From the NCBI GenBank assembly GCA_000433415.1, contig FR890513.1:1-19155 (forward strand): a stretch of DNA of 19,155 nt, written 5' to 3'. The DNA is from Clostridium sp. CAG:448 (GTDB lineage: Bacteria; Bacillota; Clostridia; Oscillospirales; CAG-272). The position numbers and the translations under genes are program-made. The notes under the pieces were generated by a model, which was not told where the DNA came from, ran no database searches, and was given only the letters and a program-made list of their open reading frames with translations. Every line of letters starts with the position of its first letter. The first letter of the stretch is position 1. Of the stretch, positions 14,347-19,155 are shown in pieces.

Positions 14347-14556
14347 ATGAAAGAATCAAACTACAAGACCTACGATGAGTTGCCGCTGTTTCTTAACGCG
14401 GAAACGGTTGCGAATGTGCTGGGGATTGCCATGTCCTCGGCATACGAGCTGATGAAGGAAAAAGACTTTCCCGCATTGCGTGTCGGGAACCGTCTGATTG
14501 TTCCGAAAGAAAAGTTCATCGCGTGGGTGGAAATGAAAACGGAGGTGAGCAAATGA
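14347..14556 (+). CDS. xis: excisionase-like HTH protein (HTH_17/AlpA type)
   Basis: A 69-residue DNA-binding protein of the excisionase family. The core reads FLNAETVANVLGIAMSSAYELMKEKDFPALRVGNRLIVPKEKFIAWV, the usual winged-helix excisionase layout with recognition helix SSAYELM and wing RVGNR. ACGGAGGTGTT precedes the ATG. Its stop overlaps the next start in an ATGA arrangement, so it is coupled to the replication-initiator-like gene. In tyrosine recombinase elements such proteins bind attachment-site arms and steer integration toward excision; two tyrosine recombinases lie 1.8 kb downstream. It might instead regulate the Rep-like gene. The symbol is by family. A transcript terminator precedes it, so antitermination may control excision. 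Confidence 0.85.
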   Translation: MKESNYKTYDELPLFLNAETVANVLGIAMSSAYELMKEKDFPALRVGNRLIVPKEKFIAWVEMKTEVSK

Positions 14557-15506
14557 GCGGTATCTGTCCCGAGCTTGACGCAAGGCTTTCGGCGGAGCTT
14601 GACCGTTACTATTTTTCAACCGACGGCTCGGGGCTGAACCTCGACCGCTGGGAAAAGCACCGCGGGATAAATGCCCTGCATCGGCTGTGGAATATCGAAG
14701 AAATCGCTTGCTACGGAGTCCGCTTTGCAACCGAAGATATCCGAAAAGTAATACTCGACCTCATGAAGCCCGCGCATATCAAGCTTGCGTTGAAAACGGT
14801 TGATTTTAATTCCGGAACGGCATATTCGCTATGGCTCGGATGTGCGATTTTTATGTTTGCTAAATTTGATGAGGATCTCCAACATGAAATCAGGAAAGGA
14901 ATTCTCAGTCGCGGATATTTGCCTTTGGTTGTGGCAGGCTTTCTTTCCGAGGTAGTGATCACGGAAAAAGGCAGACACATCTCGCAACGCATCAAGGTGA
15001 ATCTTTCTCTCAAAGAGAAAACGCAATACGATTTCGCCCGCATCGTCACGCACGGCACTGCACGCAAATCTTATGCGGAGGGTAACTACTTCATGGTACC
15101 GAACAGCGTGCTGTATATGAATCTCTCGGGCGGTGAAATTCTGCTCTACGCCTGTCTGCTTTATTATGAAGACCGCAGGACACACACCTGCTATCCGTCC
15201 TTCCGTGAGATCGGGGAGCGGATCGGAATGTCAAAGAACACGGTGATGAAATATCTTCGCTCACTTGAAAAGCGCGGGCTGGTTGAAACCGAGCAAACCT
15301 TGATAAGGACAAAGAGCGGTGAGGTTCACAACGGCACGCTGAAATATCACATCACGCCTATCGCTCCCATCAAGAAAGCGTATGACGAAAAGGAGCTTGA
15401 CAAGCTGAGACGGGAGGCGGAAATGCGGGAGCGGATTGCAAAATATGAGCGACATACCAAAAACAGCGTTCATGCCGAAAATCACGCGGAAAACGAGCAA
15501 ATGTGA
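14553..15506 (+). CDS. winged-helix replication-initiator-like protein
   Basis: A 317-residue protein that overlaps the excisionase stop (ATGA), start at ATG 14553 after GGAGGTGAG. Residues about 180-270 form an HTH_36-type winged helix: YFMVPNSVLYMNLSGGEILLYACLL, CYPSFREIGERIGMSKNTVMKYLRSLEKRGLVE. The N-terminal 160 residues are not recognised, though a small helical region (14650-14900) resembles leading domains of element-borne DnaD/RepA-like proteins. A charged C-terminal tail (RREAEMRERIAKYERH) ends the protein. Such proteins in integrative elements are thought to initiate autonomous replication or regulate it. A repeat-rich, gene-poor stretch follows directly, where an origin could lie. 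Family level is good; function is inference. Confidence 0.75.
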   Translation: MSGICPELDARLSAELDRYYFSTDGSGLNLDRWEKHRGINALHRLWNIEEIACYGVRFATEDIRKVILDLMKPAHIKLALKTVDFNSGTAYSLWLGCAIFMFAKFDEDLQHEIRKGILSRGYLPLVVAGFLSEVVITEKGRHISQRIKVNLSLKEKTQYDFARIVTHGTARKSYAEGNYFMVPNSVLYMNLSGGEILLYACLLYYEDRRTHTCYPSFREIGERIGMSKNTVMKYLRSLEKRGLVETEQTLIRTKSGEVHNGTLKYHITPIAPIKKAYDEKELDKLRREAEMRERIAKYERHTKNSVHAENHAENEQM

Positions 15507-15542
15507 AGATTTATGCGAAGGTCGATTTTCAAGCAGGAGAAA

Positions 15543-15567
15543 GGGCGTGCGTCAAAAACGCTCGCCC
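15543..15567 (+). repeat. strong hairpin downstream of Rep-like gene
   Basis: GGGCG-T-GCGT (15543-15552) pairs with ACGC-T-CGCCC (15558-15567) with a single T:T mismatch and a CAAAA loop. It lies 37 bases after the Rep-like stop. Confidence 0.6.
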
Positions 15568-15681
15568 GAATCACATCGGCGGGCAGAGCCCTCCGTTTTT
15601 CGCGTGTTTTGACCGCATTTGCTCGCTTTTTCGCGGGTTTCACCGGAAAGAAAACCATGCGCAAGTGTGTGTCAAAAATCG
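15551..15681. repeat. three GTCAAAA repeats between Rep-like and RHH genes
   Basis: GTCAAAAACGC at 15551, the inverse TTTTGAC at 15607-15613, and GTCAAAAATCGC at 15671. The 263-base gap 15507-15769 has no confident gene, although the RHH frame stays open back to 15503. Iteron-like or relaxosome sites are possible. Confidence 0.35.
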
Positions 15682-15695
15682 CATGAACACAAATT

Positions 15696-15745
15696 CAGGC
15701 GCCTGCAATGCGAAAAAGCCGGTGTTTGCGGGCTCTTTGCAGGCG
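15696..15745. repeat. palindrome and inverted repeat upstream of RHH gene
   Basis: CAGGCGCCTG (15696-15705) is a perfect palindrome. CGCCTGCAA (15700-15708) and TTGCAGGCG (15737-15745) form a 9-bp inverted repeat with AGCC/GGCT (15717-15720, 15731-15734) nested inside. It ends 24 bases before the RHH start, a natural place for its operator. Confidence 0.5.
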
Positions 15746-15769
15746 TCTGAGGCAAAAAAGGAGGCTTTT

Positions 15770-16168
15770 ATGGAGAACAGGCAAACTCGTTTTTCTCTGC
15801 ATATCAGCGAGGAAACATTGGACACGGCAAAGACACTCAGCAAGTCGGACGGGTGCAAAAGTGTCAGCGAATATATCGAAAAGGCGGTTGATTTCTATAA
15901 TGCGTATCTCTGCAATCGCAGAACGCCCGAGCTGATTTCTTCCGAGACGGTGGATACTTTGCGGAGAGCGCTTGACAAATGTGAGCACGCTCGTAGCAGT
16001 GCACTCTTCAAGCTGTCGGTTGAAATTTCAATGTTGCTCAATGTGATTGCGGCGACAAATGACATTGAAGGTGAAGACCTCGGCAGACTTCGTCACGCCT
16101 GCATCGAGGAAGTCCGGAGAATCAACGGGAGTGTTTCTCTGGATAACGCGATCGAATGGCAGAAATAA
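15770..16168 (+). CDS. ribbon-helix-helix DNA-binding protein
   Basis: A 132-residue protein with an N-terminal ribbon-helix-helix domain: strand TRFSLHISEETLDTAKTL then helix CKSVSEYIEKAVDFYNAYL, typical of CopG/omega or relaxosome accessory proteins. The rest is helical and unrecognised. The start is ATG 15770 after AAAAAAGGAGG; a longer frame from GTG 15503 lacks that ribosome site and reads through structured DNA. Placed between the Rep-like gene and the integrase, downstream of inverted repeats that could be its operator. It may control copy number or mobilisation. No relaxase is in the window, so a mobilisation role is speculation. Confidence 0.75.
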   Translation: MENRQTRFSLHISEETLDTAKTLSKSDGCKSVSEYIEKAVDFYNAYLCNRRTPELISSETVDTLRRALDKCEHARSSALFKLSVEISMLLNVIAATNDIEGEDLGRLRHACIEEVRRINGSVSLDNAIEWQK

Positions 16169-16195
16169 ATTCGGAATCGCAAATTTTTTGATGCG

Positions 16196-16212
16196 GGAAA
16201 CAAAGAAAAAAC
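16196..16212 (+). repeat. 17-bp direct repeat, copy 2
   Basis: Exact copy of GGAAACAAAGAAAAAAC at 11447-11463, here upstream of the integrase. A partial match, AAACAAAGGAAAA, lies at 18891-18903 just at the end of the second integrase gene. Confidence 0.5.
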
Positions 16213-16221
16213 ATCGGGGCG

Positions 16222-16286
16222 AATTGATAACTTTCCGATAACTCTTTCGATTTCCGCTGGATATATAAAAAGCCTTGTGGTATTGT
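16222..16286 (+). promoter_or_regulatory. promoter module B of the integrase
   Basis: AATTGATAACTTTCC (16222-16236), GCTGGA (16256-16261) and extended -10 TGGTATTGT (16278-16286) repeat module A at 10763-10815, with the same 13 bases between GCTGGA and TTGTGGTATTGT. GATAACT occurs twice, 11 bases apart (16226, 16237), one helical turn. A TGGATA-like -35 lies 17 bases before TATTGT; the ATG is 24 bases after the -10. Confidence 0.5.
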
Positions 16287-16310
16287 TGTGCGTGAAAGAA
16301 GGTGAAAAAC

Positions 16311-17501
16311 ATGAGTAAACGACGTCCGAACGGGGACGGAATGGTCAGAAAAAGACCGGACGGAAGATGGGAAGCACGCATCATCGTCGGGCACAAAGAG
16401 AATGGCAAGCCGATTTATAAATCGGTCTTCGGCAAGACGCAAAGCGAGGCGATGACGAAATTTTATAAGCTCTTCGAAACCTATCGCGGGGTGGAACTGA
16501 ACGAGGATTGCCTCGTGAACCTGAACGAATGGCTCGACCGTTGGCTCTGCTATCAGAAGGATGTGGTGCGCCCGCAGACGCTGAACAAGTATATTTTCTA
16601 CGCAGATGCATACGTCCGTCCGTATCTCGGCTACAAGAAAATTTCGGCGATCCTCACGCGGGATATGCAACAGCTCTACGTAAAACTGCTCAAAGAAGGG
16701 CGCGTCACCGAGAGCAAAACCAAAGGAAAATCGCTCTCGGGCAGTACGGTCAGAGCAGTGCATATGATGATGCACAAGTGCTTTGAGATGACAGTGGAGC
16801 AGCATATCATCGTCAAAAATCCGACCGACGGCACAACGATCCCCGCGCTGAACAGCACGGAACGAAAAGTATATAATGAGGAACAGCTCAAAAAGTTTCT
16901 GAAAATCATTGAGAATGAACCATGGTGGCGCGACTTCTTCTACCTCGAATGTATGACGGGACTGCGCAAAGGTGAGATCTGCGGACTGCGCTGGGAGGAC
17001 TTGAACGAAGCGGAAGGCAAGCTCAGCGTGGCACGTCAGGTCATTCCGGTCAGGGGCGGAATCACGGTCAGCGATCCGAAAACCGACACCGGTATCCGCA
17101 CGATTGTCCTGCCCGAAAGTGTTGTCCGCATGCTGAAAGAGCGCAAGAAAGCCATCGGCTCCGAATGGATTTTTCCGAGCCTGCGCGACGCGGAAAAACC
17201 GATCAATCCCAACACGGCATACGGTACCTTCAAGCGAATCATCAAGAAAGCGGGGCTTCCCGACATTCCGTTTCACGGTCTGCGTCATACCTACGCCACA
17301 CATTCGATTGCCGTCGGCGTGGATGAAAAGACGCTGGCAAAGGAGCTCGGACACACAAAACCGGGCTTCACACTCGACTGTTATGCGCATGTGACGGAAG
17401 AAATGCAGAAGCGTGCCTCCGAAGTTGCGGGCAATGCACTTGAAAAAATCCTCGGAAAGGAGCTGAAACCGTGGGCAGACGAAAGAACGGACAAGGGCTG
17501 A
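16311..17501 (+). CDS. int: tyrosine recombinase (integrase), first of a pair
   Basis: A 396-residue site-specific integrase. An AP2-like/arm-binding N-terminus (MSKRRPNGDGMVRKRPDG, RWEARI) is followed by a SAM-like core-binding domain (about 60-165) and the catalytic domain with R219 (TGLRKGE), H322-x-x-R325 (HGLRH), H348 (LGH) and nucleophile Y358 (DCYAHV). All catalytic residues are present. The start is ATG 16311, after GAAGG; a GTG 9 bases upstream is less likely. Its 3' end overlaps the second integrase by 31 bases. It should catalyse integration and excision of the element, with the excisionase upstream directing excision. Expressed from a promoter module that also precedes the XRE operon. 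Confidence 0.95.
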   Translation: MSKRRPNGDGMVRKRPDGRWEARIIVGHKENGKPIYKSVFGKTQSEAMTKFYKLFETYRGVELNEDCLVNLNEWLDRWLCYQKDVVRPQTLNKYIFYADAYVRPYLGYKKISAILTRDMQQLYVKLLKEGRVTESKTKGKSLSGSTVRAVHMMMHKCFEMTVEQHIIVKNPTDGTTIPALNSTERKVYNEEQLKKFLKIIENEPWWRDFFYLECMTGLRKGEICGLRWEDLNEAEGKLSVARQVIPVRGGITVSDPKTDTGIRTIVLPESVVRMLKERKKAIGSEWIFPSLRDAEKPINPNTAYGTFKRIIKKAGLPDIPFHGLRHTYATHSIAVGVDEKTLAKELGHTKPGFTLDCYAHVTEEMQKRASEVAGNALEKILGKELKPWADERTDKG

Positions 17502-18892
17502 TCCGTCAGCGCAAAGACGGCAGATGGGAAGGCAGATGCGTGGTCGGTTACGATGAAAAGAATCTGCCGATTACGAAAAATGTCTTGGCAAAAACCAAGC
17601 GCGAGGTCGAAGAAAAACTGAAAGCCCTCAAGGAAACCGTACAGAAGCCGGTCGTGAAAACCGCCGCAGACATGCCGTTCGGTGAATATATCGACTACTG
17701 GTATCGCAACTTCTGCGAACTGAGCATTGCCGCAACCACGCGCCTGAAATACGAAAACGACATCTACAAGCACATCATCCCCGGCATCGGAAAGCTCCCG
17801 CTTGCCGCGCTCAAAAAGAGTGATCTTGAAAAATTTTATGCCGAACAGATGAAAAGCGGCAACCTCGACCGCAATGGTGTCGGCGATAAAAAACTGTCGG
17901 GCGCGGTCATCCGTTCGATGCACACCCGCATTAAATGTGCGCTCGATCAGGCGCTGAAAGAGGGACTGGTCAACCGCAATGAGGCAATCGGTTGCAAGCT
18001 CCCGCCCAAGAAAAACAAAGAAATTGAGGTACTGTCACACGAAGAAATCGCGCGGCTACTCATACAGGCAAAGGAAGAAGGCTTCTATGAGCTTATCCTC
18101 CTCGGACTTGCCACAGGCATGCGGCGGGGCGAACTGCTCGGGCTGAAATGGGATGACATCAACTTTACAACAGGCGAGTTGAGCATCAGACGCGAATATA
18201 CCACGCTCGGCTCGGACTATATCATCAGTACGCCGAAAACAAAATCCTCGGTGCGCTCGGTGCATCTGCCGCAGTCGGTGCTGAATATCCTCGGAGAATA
18301 CCGGAAAACGGTCAACTCCGAGTGGGGTTTCCCGTCACCGCTCGATCCGACGCATCCGCGCAGTCCGACGAGTTGTCGCAGTCGGCTGTCGGATATGCTG
18401 GAGCGTGCCGAATGCAATCATATCCCGTTCCACGGTCTACGGCATATCTTCTCAACCATGGCACTGGAAAACGGGCTGGACATCAAAACGCTGTCCGCCG
18501 TCCTCGGTCACTCTTCGGCGGAGACGACCATCAGCGTATATTCTCATGTGACAGGTGAGATGGAGCGCAATGCCGCAAAGAAAATGGACGATGCCTTCGG
18601 CACGCCAAAGCCCGCAGATTCGCCCGTGTGCGACGATAACCCCGAAGACGGGCAAACACCCAATCAGAAACAGAAACCCGCTGAATTCACCGCCAAAAAG
18701 AGCAAGAAGCGCAAGCCCGGCACGGGCTGTATCTCAAAGATCAGTAAAAACACATGGCAGGGCAAATATACGCCTCGTAGCAAGGACGGCAAACGGGAAC
18801 AGCATATTGTCTACGCAAAGAGCGAGGAGGAGTGCGAGAGCATGCTTGGGGAGATGATAGGTAAGTTGAAGAGTGAAATTGATACGCAGTAA
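17471..18892 (+). CDS. int: tyrosine recombinase (integrase), second of a pair, with C-terminal extension
   Basis: A 473-residue integrase with AP2-like N-terminus (GRRKNGQGLIRQRKDGRWEG), core-binding domain, and catalytic domain: R218 (TGMRRGE), H321-x-x-R324 (HGLRH), H347 (LGH) and Y357 (SVYSHV). All are present. After a Pro/Gln/Lys-rich linker (about 375-410), residues 410-473 (TGCISKISKNTWQGKY, IVYAKSEEECESML) look like a second AP2-like DNA-binding fold, unusual at the C-terminus. The GTG start lies 8 bases after GGAAAGGAG and inside the 3' end of the first integrase, so the two are translationally coupled. Pairs of recombinases could act as a heteromer or use different target sites. Confidence 0.93.
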   Translation: MGRRKNGQGLIRQRKDGRWEGRCVVGYDEKNLPITKNVLAKTKREVEEKLKALKETVQKPVVKTAADMPFGEYIDYWYRNFCELSIAATTRLKYENDIYKHIIPGIGKLPLAALKKSDLEKFYAEQMKSGNLDRNGVGDKKLSGAVIRSMHTRIKCALDQALKEGLVNRNEAIGCKLPPKKNKEIEVLSHEEIARLLIQAKEEGFYELILLGLATGMRRGELLGLKWDDINFTTGELSIRREYTTLGSDYIISTPKTKSSVRSVHLPQSVLNILGEYRKTVNSEWGFPSPLDPTHPRSPTSCRSRLSDMLERAECNHIPFHGLRHIFSTMALENGLDIKTLSAVLGHSSAETTISVYSHVTGEMERNAAKKMDDAFGTPKPADSPVCDDNPEDGQTPNQKQKPAEFTAKKSKKRKPGTGCISKISKNTWQGKYTPRSKDGKREQHIVYAKSEEECESMLGEMIGKLKSEIDTQ

Positions 18893-18906
18893 ACAAAGGA
18901 AAAGGC

Positions 18907-18983
18907 TCTCGGAAGAAATGCTTTGCCCCAAAAGATGCGGAAAAGCGGAGCGGTAATCTTTTAAGCTAATCGCAAAGCCGAGA
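18907..18983 (+). terminator. long nested stem at the 3' end of the integrase operon
   Basis: TCTCG (18907-18911) with CGAGA (18979-18983), GCTTTG (18920-18925) with CAAAGC (18973-18978), and AAAAGAT (18930-18936) with ATCTTTT (18956-18962) can fold into one imperfect three-part stem. A T-rich stretch (18988-19003) follows. It may terminate the integrase transcript or mark the element end. Confidence 0.5.
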
Positions 18984-19011
18984 TTGATTTTTTATTATTT
19001 TTTGGTATAAT
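18984..19011 (+). promoter_or_regulatory. sigma-A promoter of the downstream gene
   Basis: TTGATT (18984-18989), a 16-base spacer and extended -10 TGGTATAAT (19003-19011). It directs transcription of the gene starting at 19076 and abuts the nested stem. Confidence 0.75.
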
Positions 19012-19075
19012 ATTTTCGAATAGCGCCCAATGAAACTCTGTTTCACGACACTTTATAGGCGAAAGGCAGGTGAAA

Positions 19076-19155
19076 ATGATGACGCCGGATAAAATTGAAG
19101 ATTACATTGAAAAGGTGTACGGATATGCCGTACATCATACCTATTCCAGCGATGA
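19076..19155 (+). CDS. probable sigma-70-family RNA polymerase sigma factor, 3' partial
   Basis: Only the first 26 residues are in the window: MMTPDKIEDYIEKVYGYAVH then HTYSSD. The KVYGYAxxHTYSxDEA-like N-terminus resembles a clostridial sigma-70-family protein, in which a region 2 helix follows. GCAGGTG precedes two adjacent ATG codons (19076 and 19079). It has its own promoter and lies after the nested stem, so it is either host DNA beyond the element or a separate module. The rest is needed for a firm call. Confidence 0.4.
   Translation, partial: MMTPDKIEDYIEKVYGYAVHHTYSSD

Noticed and set aside
15503..15769. 89-residue N-terminal extension of the RHH protein
   Set aside because: The strong AAAAAAGGAGG ribosome site points to ATG 15770, and the extension covers hairpins and repeats with no protein-like pattern; it is retained only as an alternative.
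16122..17390. 422-codon open frame on the minus strand opposite the first integrase
   Set aside because: It is antisense to a complete integrase with all catalytic residues, has no recognisable domain, and lacks a ribosome site; GC-rich codon use on the real strand explains it.
1..19155. CRISPR array, tRNA or rRNA gene
   Set aside because: No regularly spaced repeats, cloverleaf or rRNA-like sequence was seen on reading through the window.

Overview
The window reads as the right-hand part of an integrative mobile element from a Gram-positive, Clostridia-like bacterium (Bacillota). That host call is an inference from strong AGGAGG-type ribosome binding sites, sigma-A style promoters and protein flavour; no rRNA or tRNA is present to fix it. 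All supported genes lie on the + strand. Base composition is mosaic by eye. AT-rich blocks are 1-7440, 8367-9923 and 12187-13919. More GC-rich blocks are 7475-8347, 10316-12173 and 13992-18892. This suggests defence cargo inserted in stages into an element backbone.

Region 1 (1-7438) is a tightly packed, partly overlapping restriction/defence operon: a Z1-type superfamily II helicase cut off by the left edge, a PD-(D/E)XK protein of the DUF4420 type, an AIPR protein, a C5-cytosine methyltransferase, a Vsr-type nicking endonuclease and an HNH endonuclease. This is the gene company described for MutL/MORC-ATPase-linked restriction-modification systems. The GHKL ATPase would be expected just left of the window.

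Region 2 (7475-10741) holds a low-molecular-weight tyrosine phosphatase, a NUDIX hydrolase, an Abi/UG-type (DRT-like) reverse transcriptase with an apparently helical C-terminal half, a 392-base gap with a hairpin and small ORFs, and a divergent peptide deformylase.

Region 3 (10742-13919) is a regulatory and defence block: a small ORF containing a strong hairpin, an XRE regulator, and a LexA-like self-cleaving repressor with a clear promoter and paired GTTCTG operators. The repressor is followed by a PD-(D/E)XK nuclease gene interrupted at a G8 tract and a DnaB-like P-loop ATPase. These last three look like one operon (repressor, nuclease, ATPase) and are the best candidate for an undescribed system.

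Region 4 (13992-18983) is the element backbone: a zinc ribbon protein, a structured leader/terminator, an excisionase-like HTH protein, a winged-helix replication-initiator-like protein, a 263-base repeat-rich gap, a ribbon-helix-helix protein and two overlapping tyrosine recombinases. A long nested stem follows. After it, a new promoter drives the start of a probable sigma-factor gene that runs off the right edge. A promoter module upstream of the small ORF at 10842 is repeated upstream of the first integrase, which suggests shared control of cargo regulator and recombination.
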